A stretch of DNA of 64,000 nt from Meiothermus sp. (GCA_026004095.1 BPIL01000006.1:97318-161317), one strand, 5' to 3'; shown: positions 25,639 through 35,646, counted from the first letter of the stretch. The notes: generated by a model from the letters alone, not told the origin. Numbers and translations: made by a program.

Positions 25639-27945
25639 ATGTCGTTGCCCAAGGCACTCCTTCCCTACACCTCCTACGCTGAATGGCTGCGCGACCTCGA
25701 GGGCTACGCCGGACAGCTCGCCTTTGTGCGGTTGCTGCCCGCCGAGCCACCGCAAAAAGCGGCCTACAACGGGGTTTTCTCGGGGGTACTGGCCGCGCTC
25801 GAGCTGCAACCCTTTAGCTTTCAGGCCGAGGCTTTTGCCGTCATTGAGCAGGGCCAGCACCTGGTGATGGCCACCTCCACCGCCTCGGGGAAGAGCCTGG
25901 TGTTTCAGGCCCCGGTGCTCAAAGCCGTGCTCGAGGGCCAGACCGCCCTGCTGCTCTACCCCACCAAGGCCCTGGCCCACGACCAGTTGGGACGGTTGCG
26001 GCAGATGGGGCGGGTGCTCGAGGTCGCCGACCGAATCTATGCCTACGACGGCGATACCCCCGACCCCCAGCGCAAAAAAGCCCGGGAGCAGGGGCGCGCC
26101 CTCCTCACCAACCCCGATATGCTGCACTTTGGCCTGCTCCCGCGTCACGGCGAGTGGGCGGCGTTTCTTGCCCGGCTACGCTACATCGTGCTGGACGAGC
26201 TTCACGCCTACCGGGGGGTGTTTGGCTCTCACACCGCCCTGATTCTGCAACGGCTTTTGCGGCTGGCCTGGCACTACGGGGCCAGGCCGCAGGTCATCGC
26301 GGCCAGCGCCACCATCGCCAACCCCGCCGAACACGCCCAGGGCCTGACCGGCCTCGAGTTCGTGCAAATCACCGCCAGCCCCCGGGGGGCCGAGCGCGAG
26401 TTTGCGGTCTGGGTGCCCAAGGCCCTGGATAAAGAGGGCAAAAACCGCCGCAGCCCCAACCTCGAGGCCGCCCTGCTGGCCCGCCACGCCGCCGAGCAGG
26501 GGCTGCGCACCCTGATCTTCACCAACGCCCGCCGCACCGCTGAGCTGGTCGCCCGCTACGCCGCCGACGATCGGGTGCGCCCCTACCGGGCCGGCTATAC
26601 CGCAGCGGATCGTCGAAAGCTGGAACAGGCCCTGCAGGAAGGCACGGTTCGGGTGCTGGTGAGCACCAGCGCCCTCGAGCTGGGGGTGGATATCGGGGGA
26701 TTGGAGGTGGTGGTGCTGCTGGGCTATCCGGGCTCGGTGAGTTCGTTCTGGCAGCGGGCCGGTCGGGCTGGGCGCGGGCAGCAGCGCGCGTTGGTGCTCT
26801 GGATTCCCCGCGAAGACCCCATGGATGCCTACTTCGAGCAACACCCCGAGCTGCTCCTGACCGGCGCCCCGGAGTCGGCCATCGCCGACCCCGATAACCC
26901 CACGCTCTTCCCCCTGCACGCCCACTGCGCCGCGCGGGAGCTGCCCATCGCCTTACCTGTGGAAGCCAGCACCCAGCCCCTCGACCCCTTTTACAAGCCC
27001 TGGCACAACATCCAGCCCCCCCTGATCGAAAAGCACCGGCGGCTTTTCTCCACCGTGCGCAACCCCCACCAGGCCCTAATCCTGCGCGGCTTTGGCAAAA
27101 CCTTTAGCCTGCGCGACAACACCGGGAAGCTCTTGGGTACCCTGGACGAGCGCCAGGCCTACTGGGAGGCCCATCCGGGCGCGGTCTACCTGCACCAGGG
27201 CGAGGGTTATCTGGTGCGCAACCTCGACCTCGAGCGGCGGGAAATTGTGCTGCTGCCGGGCCTTGAGGACTACTACACCCAGCCCCGGGCCGAGACCGAG
27301 ATCGAGGTGCTGCAAGGCGAGGAAATGCTCGAGGGGGTCTGGGTGGGGTCGGTGCTGCTGCGCGAGCGGGTGACCGGGTACGTCAAAAAGCGCTTCGTCA
27401 GCGAGGTGGTGCTGGAAGAGGTCGCGCTCCTGATGCCGGAACTCACCTTCCAGACCGAAGCCGTCTGGTTCCACCCCTGCCTGGGCCTGGCGGTGTTGCC
27501 GACGGTGGAAGCGGGCAACCCGGTGGAGCCGCGCTGGCCCGAGCGTGGCTTCCTGACCGAGGCCCTGGTGCCCTCGGCCATCCACGCCCTCGAGCACACC
27601 CTGATCGGCCTTCTGCCCCTCTTCGTGCTGGCCGAACGGCAGGACATCGGGGGGGTCTCGTACCCCTTTTACCCCCGGCCCCTGCCCTCGGGCAGCGGCC
27701 CCACCATCTTCATCTACGACGGCTACCCCGGCGGCGTGGGGTATGCTCGAGCGGCCGCGCGGCAGTTTCCCCGGTGGGTGGCCGCGGCCCGCGACCTGCT
27801 TCAGCGCTGCCCTTGCGAAGCGGGCTGTCCGCGCTGCATCCTGTCACCCAAGTGCGGCAACGGCAACCAGTTTTTGCACAAACAAAGCGCGCTGTGGCTG
27901 GCGGAGGCCCTCAGCACGCGCTACCGTACCGGAGAACCCAACTGA
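25639..27945 (+). CDS. mrfA: DEAD/DEAH-box helicase of the MrfA/Hrq1 type (with DUF1998)
   Basis: 768-residue superfamily 2 helicase. Motif I is TASGKS (81-86), motif II DELH near 186, SASATI motif III, and QRAGRAGRG motif VI. The C-terminal DUF1998/MZB domain holds four Cys in CPCEAGCPRCILSPKC (about 724-738), which bind a metal. This is the layout of B. subtilis MrfA, a 3'-5' helicase in mitomycin-type DNA damage repair, and of eukaryotic Hrq1. The partner exonuclease MrfB is not in the window. Confidence 0.88.
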   Translation: MSLPKALLPYTSYAEWLRDLEGYAGQLAFVRLLPAEPPQKAAYNGVFSGVLAALELQPFSFQAEAFAVIEQGQHLVMATSTASGKSLVFQAPVLKAVLEGQTALLLYPTKALAHDQLGRLRQMGRVLEVADRIYAYDGDTPDPQRKKAREQGRALLTNPDMLHFGLLPRHGEWAAFLARLRYIVLDELHAYRGVFGSHTALILQRLLRLAWHYGARPQVIAASATIANPAEHAQGLTGLEFVQITASPRGAEREFAVWVPKALDKEGKNRRSPNLEAALLARHAAEQGLRTLIFTNARRTAELVARYAADDRVRPYRAGYTAADRRKLEQALQEGTVRVLVSTSALELGVDIGGLEVVVLLGYPGSVSSFWQRAGRAGRGQQRALVLWIPREDPMDAYFEQHPELLLTGAPESAIADPDNPTLFPLHAHCAARELPIALPVEASTQPLDPFYKPWHNIQPPLIEKHRRLFSTVRNPHQALILRGFGKTFSLRDNTGKLLGTLDERQAYWEAHPGAVYLHQGEGYLVRNLDLERREIVLLPGLEDYYTQPRAETEIEVLQGEEMLEGVWVGSVLLRERVTGYVKKRFVSEVVLEEVALLMPELTFQTEAVWFHPCLGLAVLPTVEAGNPVEPRWPERGFLTEALVPSAIHALEHTLIGLLPLFVLAERQDIGGVSYPFYPRPLPSGSGPTIFIYDGYPGGVGYARAAARQFPRWVAAARDLLQRCPCEAGCPRCILSPKCGNGNQFLHKQSALWLAEALSTRYRTGEPN

Positions 27946-28015
27946 CCGGGGCTTTCGCTGTCCCAGAAAAACTGCCCCAGCCCCCATTGACCCGGCCCCG
28001 CCCTGCATAAACTAA

Positions 28016-29335
28016 ATGCCCGTGGGTCTGCCTTCGCTCAACGATGTAATTGCGGCCATCGCCACCCCGCCCGGTAAAGGCGCGGTGGGGATTGTGCGGG
28101 TCTCGGGCAACGGTGCGCTAGAGCTGGTCTCGAGGCTCTGGAAGGGAAAAAACCCCTGCCAACTGCCGGGTGGGCGCTTTACCTACGGGAAAATCTGCGA
28201 CCCAAACACCCAGGAAGTGCTGGACGAGGGGCTCTTGCTGGTGTTTCGCAGGCCTCACTCCTACACCGGCCAGGACAGCGCCGAGCTGCACACCCACGGC
28301 TCGCCGGCGGTGCTGCGCAGGGTGTTGCAGGTTTTGCTCGAGCAGGGGGCCCGCCCCGCCCAGCCCGGCGAGTTCACGCTGCGCGCGTACCTGAACGGAA
28401 AGATGGATCTGGCCCAGGCCGAGTCGGTGCTGAGCCTGATCGAGGCCGAGTCGGACGCGGCCCGGCGGCAGGCCCTGCGCGGCTTGAGCGCAGGTTTATC
28501 ACAAAAAATAAGCCGGCTTTCGGAGCAGCTTTTCGACCTGCTGGCCCATATTCAGGCCTGGCTCGACTACCCCGAGGAAGGGGTGGAGCCGGCCCAGATT
28601 CAGGCCGGTCTCGAGCCGGTTTTGCAGGAGATAACCCACCTGCTGGCCACCGCCCCCGCCGGGCGCATCGCCCAGAAAGGGGCCCGCATCGCCCTGGTGG
28701 GTGCGCCCAACGCGGGCAAGTCCAGCCTGCTCAACGCCCTGCTGGGCTACGAGCGGGCCATCGTCACCCCCATCCCCGGCACCACCCGCGACTACCTCGA
28801 GGCCCCCCTGGAGATCGCCGGGGTGCCCATCGTGGCGGTGGACACCGCCGGGGTGCGGGAAACCGACGACGTAATCGAGAAAAGCGGGGTGGAACGGGCC
28901 CTGGCCATTGCCCAGGAGGCCGACCTGGTGCTCTACCTGGCCGACCAGAGCCAGCCCCACCCCACCCCGCCCCCGCTCCCCTGGGAGCGCACCCTGAAGG
29001 TTGCCACCAAAGCCGACCTGGCCCCGGCCTGGAGCGACGCGGCCTACCTGAGGGTCTCGAGCCAGACCGGTCTGGGCCTGCAGGAGCTGCGCCAGCAGAT
29101 TCACCACCGGCTCCTGGGCGAAGCCCCCGAGGGGGAGCTTTGGATCAGCAACGAGCGCCACGTGGAGGCCCTGCGCCGCGCTCAGGCCCACCTCCAGGAA
29201 GCCCGGCAGGCCCCCGAGGATCTGGCCGCCCTCTCCATTGAGCAGGCCCTGGAGGCCCTGGCCGAAATACTGGGTAAAGATGTCTCGGAAGAGGTGATTG
29301 ACCGGGTCTTCCGCAACTTTTGCGTAGGGAAGTAG
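28016..29335 (+). CDS. mnmE: tRNA uridine-5-carboxymethylaminomethyl modification GTPase
   Basis: MnmE works with MnmG to modify U34 of several tRNAs. 439 residues: an N-terminal folate-binding domain with IAAIATPPGKGAVGIVRVSG, a helical domain, and an embedded GTPase with GAPNAGKSS (about 229), PGTTRD, DTAG and TKAD. The C-terminal FCVGK carries the conserved Cys. TAAACT ends 2 nt before this ATG but 8 nt before the GTG at codon 3, so a leaderless start at 28022 is also likely. Confidence 0.96.
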   Translation: MPVGLPSLNDVIAAIATPPGKGAVGIVRVSGNGALELVSRLWKGKNPCQLPGGRFTYGKICDPNTQEVLDEGLLLVFRRPHSYTGQDSAELHTHGSPAVLRRVLQVLLEQGARPAQPGEFTLRAYLNGKMDLAQAESVLSLIEAESDAARRQALRGLSAGLSQKISRLSEQLFDLLAHIQAWLDYPEEGVEPAQIQAGLEPVLQEITHLLATAPAGRIAQKGARIALVGAPNAGKSSLLNALLGYERAIVTPIPGTTRDYLEAPLEIAGVPIVAVDTAGVRETDDVIEKSGVERALAIAQEADLVLYLADQSQPHPTPPPLPWERTLKVATKADLAPAWSDAAYLRVSSQTGLGLQELRQQIHHRLLGEAPEGELWISNERHVEALRRAQAHLQEARQAPEDLAALSIEQALEALAEILGKDVSEEVIDRVFRNFCVGK

Positions 29336-29392
29336 CCCTCGAGCCAGCCCGGCACCTTGTAGCGGAGGCCCGACCCACATAAACTTGCCGCC

Positions 29393-29908
29393 ATGGAAGC
29401 GCCTGCTGTCGTCTCGAAGCGCAGCGTGCAAACCTACCTGGTGGCGCTGGGGCTGATGGTGATGGGCCTGGCGCTGACGGCCTTGTGCCTGGCGGCCTGG
29501 TTCCAGGGGGTGGAGCCACGCTGGTCGGTGATTTTGTTTGGGCTGCTGGGGGTCTACATGGTGCTGCTAGGGATTGACGAGGGTTGGTTGAGCGGGCTCG
29601 AGGTCACCCCCACCCACCTGCGCATCCGGAGCTTTGGCCGCTGGGAAGAGCATCCACTACCGCGCATCGAAGCGGTGGATGGCCTGCGCGACATCCTGGG
29701 CGGGGGTATGCAATTGGTGCTCATAGGGGCCGAAGGCCAGGCCATCCGTGTACCGCTCCGGCGCTACGCCAATTCCGGCCCCCTGGCCCAAGCCTTGCTG
29801 GATGCACTCTGGCTCCACAACAAAGACCTGATCCTCATGCCCCGGCTTGCGCGGCGGCTGGGCCGGCCCCCTTTCGGGGTCTTCGCCACAAAGAAGCCCC
29901 AGCGCTGA
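29393..29908 (+). CDS. Small membrane protein with a PH-like soluble tail
   Basis: 171 residues, not recognised as a named family. Two membrane segments (about 14-38 and 43-62) are followed by a beta-rich soluble part with TPTHLRIRSFGRWEEHPLPRIEAV, resembling bacterial PH (bPH2/YdbT-like) domains. TAAACT lies 7 nt before the ATG, suggesting an independent leaderless transcript. It lies between mnmE and an antiporter gene, with no functional link evident. Confidence 0.62.
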   Translation: MEAPAVVSKRSVQTYLVALGLMVMGLALTALCLAAWFQGVEPRWSVILFGLLGVYMVLLGIDEGWLSGLEVTPTHLRIRSFGRWEEHPLPRIEAVDGLRDILGGGMQLVLIGAEGQAIRVPLRRYANSGPLAQALLDALWLHNKDLILMPRLARRLGRPPFGVFATKKPQR

Positions 29909-29965
29909 GCCAAAAAACGACTCGGGCCTGCATGAGCAGCCGGAATCGTCGCCTATTATTGAGGC

Positions 29966-31549
29966 ATGGAGCTGGCATGGGTTGGAGCCGCCTATGGGCT
30001 GGGCTTGCTGGCGAGCCGTCTTGGACTGCCACCGCTGGTGGGCTACCTTGGGGCAGGCTTCACGCTGTGGGGCCTGGGCTACCAAAACAGCCCCCTACTG
30101 GAACAGATTGCCGACGTGGGCGTATTGCTACTGCTGTTCACGGTCGGGTTGAAACTGCGTTTTGCCAGTCTGGTGCGCCTGGAGGTACTGGGCGTGGGGG
30201 GCCTTCATCTGGTGCTTTTTGGCCTGCTCTTAGGTCTGATTGGCCTGGCCCTGGGAATAAGCCCCAACGCCGCGCTTTTTTTGGGGATTGGACTGGCCTT
30301 CTCCAGTACGGTGCTGGCCGTAAAGCTGCTCGACGACCGCCGGGAGCTTTCCACCTTTCACGGGCGGGTGGCGGTTGGGATTCTGGTCTTGCAAGACCTG
30401 GTCGCGGTTGGCCTGCTGGCCTACGCGGGGGTCAAGAACCCCACGCCCTGGGCGCTGCTGCTGCTGGCCCTGCCCTTGCTGCGACCTTTGGTGGGCTGGA
30501 TTCTGGAAAAAAGCGGCCACGATGAGCTCCTGCTGCTCTACGGCCTGGGCCTGGCCCTGGGGGGGGCCAGCCTGGCGCAGCACCTGGGGGTATCACCCGA
30601 ACTGGGCGCTTTGCTGATAGGCGCGGCCCTGGCCGGGCATCCGCAAACCTCGGAGTTGTCGCGCACCCTGTGGGGCCTGAAAGAGGCCTTCCTGGTGGCT
30701 TTTTTCCTGCAAATTGGGCTGATGGGTCTGCCCTCCCCCTCGGCGCTCCCCGTGGCGCTGGCGTTTATACTCCTGCTCCCCCTCAAAGCCGCCCTCTTTT
30801 TTGTGCTGTTTGTCCTCTTCGGCCTACGGGCCCGCACCGCTTTTGTGACCAGCATATCCCTGGGTAGCTACAGCGAGTTTGCCCTGATCACCAGCATGGC
30901 CGCTGTGGAAGGGGGGCTGTTGCCGGAGTCCTGGGGCCAGTTGGTGGGCCTGGTGGTGGCGGCCTCGCTGGCCCTGGCGGCCCCACTCAACCGTTCGGTG
31001 CACACCCTGTTTCAGCGCTACGAGCGGTTCTTGCTGCGCTTCGAGCGCAAAGGTTTACACGCCGACGACGAGCCCACCAGCCTGGGCGGGGCCGAGTGGC
31101 TGGTGGTGGGCATGGGCCGCACGGGTGGGGCGGCTTACAAGATGCTGGCCGGGCAGGGCTACCGGGTGCTGGGGCTGGATGCCGACGAGAGCAAGCTCGA
31201 GTTCCACCGGGCCAAAAAGCGCCAGGTGCGCTACGGCGACGCCGAAGACCCCGAGCTATGGGAACGGATCGATCTGGACGGATTGCGCGGGGTGCTGCTG
31301 ACCCTACCCGACCTCGAGGCCAAGCTGCGGGCCGCCCAGGGGCTCAAGCAGCGGGGCTTTTCGGGGGTCATCGCCGCAACCAGCTATCACCGCGAAGAAG
31401 ATCCACTCCTGCAAGAAGCCGGGGCCACCCTCATCTCCAGGCCCTTTGCCGAGGCCGGGGAACGCCTGGCCGAGCGGGCTCTGGGCATCAACCTGGTTGA
31501 AGAGGCTGAAGACCCCAGACCCACCGAGGCACAGCCAGCCAAGGGTTAG
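29966..31549 (+). CDS. CPA2 cation/proton antiporter with RCK (TrkA-N) domain, KefB/KefC type
   Basis: 527 residues. About 12-13 membrane segments (1-345) form a Na+/H+ exchanger core, with the unwound-helix region GIGLAFSSTVLAVKLLDD and GILVLQDLVAVG. A cytosolic RCK domain follows, beginning WLVVGMGRTGGAAYKML with a GxGxxG nucleotide site. Such proteins move K+ or Na+ against H+ under nucleotide control. TATTAT lies 6 nt before the ATG. The stop codon overlaps the convergent mnmD-like gene by 4 nt. Confidence 0.88.
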   Translation: MELAWVGAAYGLGLLASRLGLPPLVGYLGAGFTLWGLGYQNSPLLEQIADVGVLLLLFTVGLKLRFASLVRLEVLGVGGLHLVLFGLLLGLIGLALGISPNAALFLGIGLAFSSTVLAVKLLDDRRELSTFHGRVAVGILVLQDLVAVGLLAYAGVKNPTPWALLLLALPLLRPLVGWILEKSGHDELLLLYGLGLALGGASLAQHLGVSPELGALLIGAALAGHPQTSELSRTLWGLKEAFLVAFFLQIGLMGLPSPSALPVALAFILLLPLKAALFFVLFVLFGLRARTAFVTSISLGSYSEFALITSMAAVEGGLLPESWGQLVGLVVAASLALAAPLNRSVHTLFQRYERFLLRFERKGLHADDEPTSLGGAEWLVVGMGRTGGAAYKMLAGQGYRVLGLDADESKLEFHRAKKRQVRYGDAEDPELWERIDLDGLRGVLLTLPDLEAKLRAAQGLKQRGFSGVIAATSYHREEDPLLQEAGATLISRPFAEAGERLAERALGINLVEEAEDPRPTEAQPAKG

Positions 31550-32223
31550 GCTTCGGGGCGTTCCGCCACCGACCAGGCCTTTTTTCCGATGCCTGGCACC
31601 TTGCTCACCACAAAACCGGCCGCGGCCAGCGCGCGGCGAAACTCCCCCGCTACCGAGTAGGTGGCCAGCCGCGCACCCCCTCGAGCGGCCGCAAATAGCT
31701 TGCTCAGAACACCGGGCTGCCAGGGCTCGGGGTTGACCTTGGGGCTGAAGGGGTCGAGGTAGACTGCTGTGGCCCAGCCGCCGGGCAAAAGGGCCTGTGT
31801 CACGTCCTCAAATCGCACCTCGAGCCGCCCCCAGGCCCCCTCCAGGACAAAAGGCCTGTGGGGCTCCGCCGGCCAGCCCTCGAGGAGATCGCTCCATACC
31901 CTCCGCGCCGGGGCCGAAAGCGGCATCTCCACCGAGGCCAGCACCTCCCTCGAGACCGGAAAAGCCTCGAAACCCAGGTACTCCAGGTACACCCCACGTT
32001 GCAGGCAGCTCTCCAGCGTCGCCCGAAAATTAACCCCAAGCCCAAAACCCACCTCGAGCACCCTCGGCGATGGGTGCTGGTGGGTCTGGGTCAGCTTGAG
32101 GTACAGCTCGTTGGCCTGCATCCAGGCCCCATGGCGCGAGCTGTACGCCTCACCAAACGCTGGATGTACCAGGGTGGGTGAGCCGTCTGCGGTGGGGAGG
32201 GGCTCGAAGGATTCAGCCTTCAA
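31546..32223 (-). CDS. mnmD: MnmD/MnmC1-type tRNA methyltransferase
   Basis: 225 residues, SAM-dependent methyltransferase fold. VLEVGFGLGVNF is the SAM loop, and YLDPFSPKVNPEPW is the catalytic DAFSPxxNPExW motif of MnmC/MnmD proteins, which make mnm5(s2)U34 in tRNA. Stand-alone MnmD lacks the FAD oxidase half, as here. It acts downstream of MnmE, whose gene lies 2.2 kb away. It overlaps the end of the decarboxylase gene by 11 nt on the same strand, so the two are probably co-transcribed. Confidence 0.87.
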   Translation of the reverse strand: MKAESFEPLPTADGSPTLVHPAFGEAYSSRHGAWMQANELYLKLTQTHQHPSPRVLEVGFGLGVNFRATLESCLQRGVYLEYLGFEAFPVSREVLASVEMPLSAPARRVWSDLLEGWPAEPHRPFVLEGAWGRLEVRFEDVTQALLPGGWATAVYLDPFSPKVNPEPWQPGVLSKLFAAARGGARLATYSVAGEFRRALAAAGFVVSKVPGIGKKAWSVAERPEA

Positions 32224-33637
32224 TTTGCACCTTCTGGGCCTCCTGCTGCATCAGGGCCCACAGCGACTCCACATGGTGCCGCTCGGTGGACTCAGCCCCA
32301 ATCGAAACCCGCACCATCCAGCGCCCTTTGAGCAGGGCTGGGGTGAGGAAAGCCCGGCCCGAACGGTTGATACGGGCCACCCAGTCCTGGGTGTGTCGAT
32401 CCACCTGCGCCGGGCCCAGACCGGTGGGGTTGTAACGCAGGCATAGGGTCTGCAGCGGTACCGGTGCCAGCAGCTCCCAGCCAGGGGTCTGGCGAACCTG
32501 GGCCTCGAGCCAGCGGGCATTGGCAATATCGCGCCGGAGACGGGCCTGTAGCCCCTCCACGCCCTGGTCGAGCAGAGCAAACCAGATCTTGAGGGCCCGG
32601 AAGCGCCGCCCCAGCGGGATTCCCCAGTCTTTGTAGTTCTTGACCTGACCATCTGCCGCCGAATGGAGGTAGGAGGGGTTGGTGGACATGGCCCGGATCA
32701 GGTGCTCGGGCGAACGCACATAGTAAAGCGAGCAGTCAAAAGCCACTCCCAGCCACTTGTGGGGGTTGACGACGATGGAATTGGCGTGCTCAATGCCGTC
32801 CCACAGGCCCCGGCATTCCGGCAAAATCATGGCCGCACCAGCCATGGCCGCATCCACGTGCAGCCAGAGGCCGTACTTCTGGCACAGCCCGGCAATGGTG
32901 CGCACCGGGTCAATGGCGGTGGTGTTGGTGGTACCCACCGCTGCCACCACCGCACAGGGCTTGCGTCCCTCGGCCAGATCGCGCCTTATGGCGGCCTCGA
33001 GCAGGTCTGCGCGCATGGCGTGATCCTGATCGGTCTCGATCAGGCGCAGATTCTCGCGCCCAAAACCAGCCAGCAAAGCCGCCTTGGGCACCGAGCTGTG
33101 GGCCTGGTCGGAGACGTACACGGTAAGAGGCCGGGCCTCGGCTTGCAGCCCACCCCGATCCTGGGACTGGTCGGTCGCCCACTCCCGGGCGGTTAGCAGC
33201 GCCACCAGGGTGCCGGTCGAGGCAGTATCCTGAATGACCCCCTGAAAATAATCCGGCAGGCCGAACATCTGGCGCAACCAGTCGGTCATAACCTCCTCTA
33301 CTTCGGTCAGGGCCGGGCTGGCCTGCCAGGTGATGCCGGTCTGCCCCAGTCCGGTTGCCACCAGATCGGCCAGCACCGAAGAGAGCGGGGCGTTGGAGGG
33401 AAACCAGGCATAGAAATTGGGGCTTTGCCAGTGGGTCAGGCCCGGGAATAAAGCCCGGAGCTTTTCCTGCACCCCCGCCAGCCCCACAGCCTGCGCGGGC
33501 GGCGAGGCTGGGAACAGGGCTTTGATACTTCCGGGCGAAGCCTGCGACATCACCGGCAAAGCCTCGAGGCTCGCACGGTATTCAGCGATGAAATCGATTA
33601 GCTGATACCCCAGGCGTCTGAACTCTTCGGGCGACAT
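32213..33637 (-). CDS. PLP-dependent aromatic amino acid decarboxylase (group II)
   Basis: 474 residues, the family of DOPA/tryptophan/tyrosine decarboxylases. Motifs: WQSPNFYAWFPSNAP near the N-terminus (substrate pocket), VSDQAHSSVPKAA, LWLHVDAAMAG (Asp-Ala pair on the PLP ring), and NPHKWLGVAFDCS with the Schiff-base Lys. Which amino acid it uses cannot be told from sequence. TAGTCT lies 7 nt before the ATG. Divergent from the racemase gene. Confidence 0.9.
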   Translation of the reverse strand: MSPEEFRRLGYQLIDFIAEYRASLEALPVMSQASPGSIKALFPASPPAQAVGLAGVQEKLRALFPGLTHWQSPNFYAWFPSNAPLSSVLADLVATGLGQTGITWQASPALTEVEEVMTDWLRQMFGLPDYFQGVIQDTASTGTLVALLTAREWATDQSQDRGGLQAEARPLTVYVSDQAHSSVPKAALLAGFGRENLRLIETDQDHAMRADLLEAAIRRDLAEGRKPCAVVAAVGTTNTTAIDPVRTIAGLCQKYGLWLHVDAAMAGAAMILPECRGLWDGIEHANSIVVNPHKWLGVAFDCSLYYVRSPEHLIRAMSTNPSYLHSAADGQVKNYKDWGIPLGRRFRALKIWFALLDQGVEGLQARLRRDIANARWLEAQVRQTPGWELLAPVPLQTLCLRYNPTGLGPAQVDRHTQDWVARINRSGRAFLTPALLKGRWMVRVSIGAESTERHHVESLWALMQQEAQKVQIEG

Positions 33638-33724
33638 GGCTTAAAGACTACCCCATCGCAGCATGGCGTGGAGGCCACCGCCACCGCTCTGGGCTTTTAG
33701 GCTCCCGGGCGTTAGCATACGGAC

Positions 33725-34837
33725 ATGAAAATCGAAGCCGCTGAACTCCGCCTCATCTCCCTACCGCTCAAGTTTCGCTTCGAGACCTCCTTTGGGGTGC
33801 AGACCCAGCGCCATATCATCGTGCTCACCCTGTATGGCGAGGGCCTCGAGGGCTACGCCGAGACCGTGATGGAGTACACCCCCCACTACCGGGAGGAGAC
33901 CATCCCGGGGGCCTGGGCGCTTTTGCAGGAGCTTTTGATCCCCAAGGTGCTGGGCAAAGACTTTGCCAACCCCGAGCAGCTCTGGGGCGAGATTGCCGGC
34001 TTCAGGGGCAACAAGATGACCAAGGCCGCCCTCGAGATGGCCTTCTGGGATCTGTGGTGCAAAAGCCTGGGGCAGCCGCTCTGGAAGGTGCTGGGCGGGG
34101 TGCGCACCGAGATTCCGGTGGGCATCAGCCTGGGCATCGAGCCGAGCCTCGAGGCCACCCTCGAGAAGGTGGGCAAGGGGCTGGCCGATGGCTACAAGCG
34201 CATCAAGCTCAAAATCAAACCCGGCTGGGACGTCAAACTGGCCCTGGCGGTGCGCGAGGCCTACCCCGAGGCCAACCTCACCGTGGACGCCAACTCGGCC
34301 TACAGCCTCAACGACATCGCCATCTTCAAGGCCCTGGACGCCGCCCGGCTCGACTACATCGAACAGCCCCTGGCCTTCGACGATATCCTCGACCACGCCA
34401 AGCTACAGGCGGCCATCTCCACCTCCATCTGCCTGGACGAGTCCATCACCTCGCCCGAGGACGCCCGCAAAGCCCTGGAGATCGGGGCCGGGCGGGTGAT
34501 CAACCTCAAGCCGGGGCGGGTGGGGGGCATTCTGGCCAGCCGCAAAATCCACGACATCACCCAGAGCTACGGCCTGCCGGTCTGGATGGGCGGGATGCTG
34601 GAGGCCGGCATTGGCCGGGCCGCCAACATCCACGTAGCCACCCTGCCCATGTTCATCAAGCCCGGCGACACCAGCAGCGCCAGCCGCTACTGGCAGGAGG
34701 ACATCATCGAAGAGCCGCTCGAGGCCACCGGCGGCCTGATGCCCGTACCGCAGGGGCCCGGCCTGGGTGTGACCCTCAAGCGCGACCTGATTCAAAGCCT
34801 CACCGAGAAGTCGGTCTATATCGGCAAAAGCATCTGA
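33725..34837 (+). CDS. N-succinylamino acid racemase / o-succinylbenzoate synthase family enzyme
   Basis: Enolase-superfamily enzyme of 370 residues. Catalytic pattern: KLK (Lys161, Lys163), metal ligands Asp188, Glu213 and Asp238, and Lys262 in NLKPGRVGG. NSAR enzymes racemise N-succinyl amino acids and often retain OSBS activity. A GNAT acyltransferase gene 8 nt downstream favours the NSAR role, because the same pair occurs in the Geobacillus D- to L-amino acid pathway. Thermus makes menaquinone by the futalosine route, so OSBS is less expected. TAGCAT lies 6 nt before the ATG. Confidence 0.88.
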   Translation: MKIEAAELRLISLPLKFRFETSFGVQTQRHIIVLTLYGEGLEGYAETVMEYTPHYREETIPGAWALLQELLIPKVLGKDFANPEQLWGEIAGFRGNKMTKAALEMAFWDLWCKSLGQPLWKVLGGVRTEIPVGISLGIEPSLEATLEKVGKGLADGYKRIKLKIKPGWDVKLALAVREAYPEANLTVDANSAYSLNDIAIFKALDAARLDYIEQPLAFDDILDHAKLQAAISTSICLDESITSPEDARKALEIGAGRVINLKPGRVGGILASRKIHDITQSYGLPVWMGGMLEAGIGRAANIHVATLPMFIKPGDTSSASRYWQEDIIEEPLEATGGLMPVPQGPGLGVTLKRDLIQSLTEKSVYIGKSI

Positions 34838-34845
34838 GTGCACCT

Positions 34846-35646
34846 ATGCAAGTGGTGATTCGTGAACTGCACGAACCCGAGGAAATCATGCAGATTCCCC
34901 GGCTCGAGCAGGCCATCTGGAACGACCCCAACGACACCATCCGCAGCGGCACCCTGATGGCCCTGGTGCACGAGGGGGCCTTGCTGGCGGGGGCCTATCT
35001 CCAGGAGCCCGGCGCCCCCGAGCGGCTGGTGGGCTTTATCTTCGGCTTTCCCACCGACCGCCCCACCGACCACCACTCGCACATGGCCGGGGTGTTGCCG
35101 GAGTTCCAGGGCAGCCAGATTGGGCTGCTGCTAAAGCGCTACCAGCGCGACTGGGCCCTCAGCAAGGGCTACGAGCGGGTGGTCTGGACCTTCGACCCGC
35201 TGCGGGGGCTCAACGCCCATTTCAACCTGCGCAAACTGGGGGCCACCTTCCACCGCTACATCCCCAACTGCTATGGCCCCATGGGCGGCATCAACGCCGG
35301 GGCCCCCTCCGACCGGGCCTATGCGGTGTGGGAGTTGCGCGCCCCCAGGGTGTTTCAGCGGATCTATGCCCCCGCGCCCACCCCGGAGGTGGCGGGCCTT
35401 CCTCTCGCCAACCGTCTCGAGCAGCAGGTGCCCGTGGAGGCCTACCTGGGCCTGAGCGACCCACGAATCCTGGTGCAGATCCCCGAAGACTGGGGCCAGA
35501 TTCTGCAGACCGACCCCGCGCTGGCCCAGGCCTGGCGGATGCACAGCCGCGAGGTTTTCGGGCATTACTTGGCCCAGGGCTACCGCGCCGTAGACTTTGT
35601 ACGCAGCCCCAACCGCTACCTGCTGGAACGGGTGGAGGGCCAATGA
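34846..35646 (+). CDS. GNAT-family acyltransferase (COG3375 type), NSAR-associated
   Basis: 266 residues. An N-terminal GNAT fold carries the acyl-CoA loop region GVLPEFQGSQIGLLLKRYQ and WTFDPLRGLNAHFNLRKLGA. In Geobacillus the homologue next to NSAR succinylates D-amino acids, which NSAR then epimerises. I infer the same here. Its stop overlaps a 21-codon reading frame (ATGA), which in turn runs into the amidohydrolase gene. Confidence 0.82.
   Translation: MQVVIRELHEPEEIMQIPRLEQAIWNDPNDTIRSGTLMALVHEGALLAGAYLQEPGAPERLVGFIFGFPTDRPTDHHSHMAGVLPEFQGSQIGLLLKRYQRDWALSKGYERVVWTFDPLRGLNAHFNLRKLGATFHRYIPNCYGPMGGINAGAPSDRAYAVWELRAPRVFQRIYAPAPTPEVAGLPLANRLEQQVPVEAYLGLSDPRILVQIPEDWGQILQTDPALAQAWRMHSREVFGHYLAQGYRAVDFVRSPNRYLLERVEGQ

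Noticed and set aside
29584..30525. 313-codon plus-strand frame between 29393 and the antiporter
   Set aside because: It overlaps two better-supported genes in other frames and shows no domain.
33725..34837. Assignment as menC for menaquinone synthesis
   Set aside because: The enzyme could have OSBS activity, but the neighbouring acyltransferase and absence of other men genes favour an N-acylamino acid racemase.
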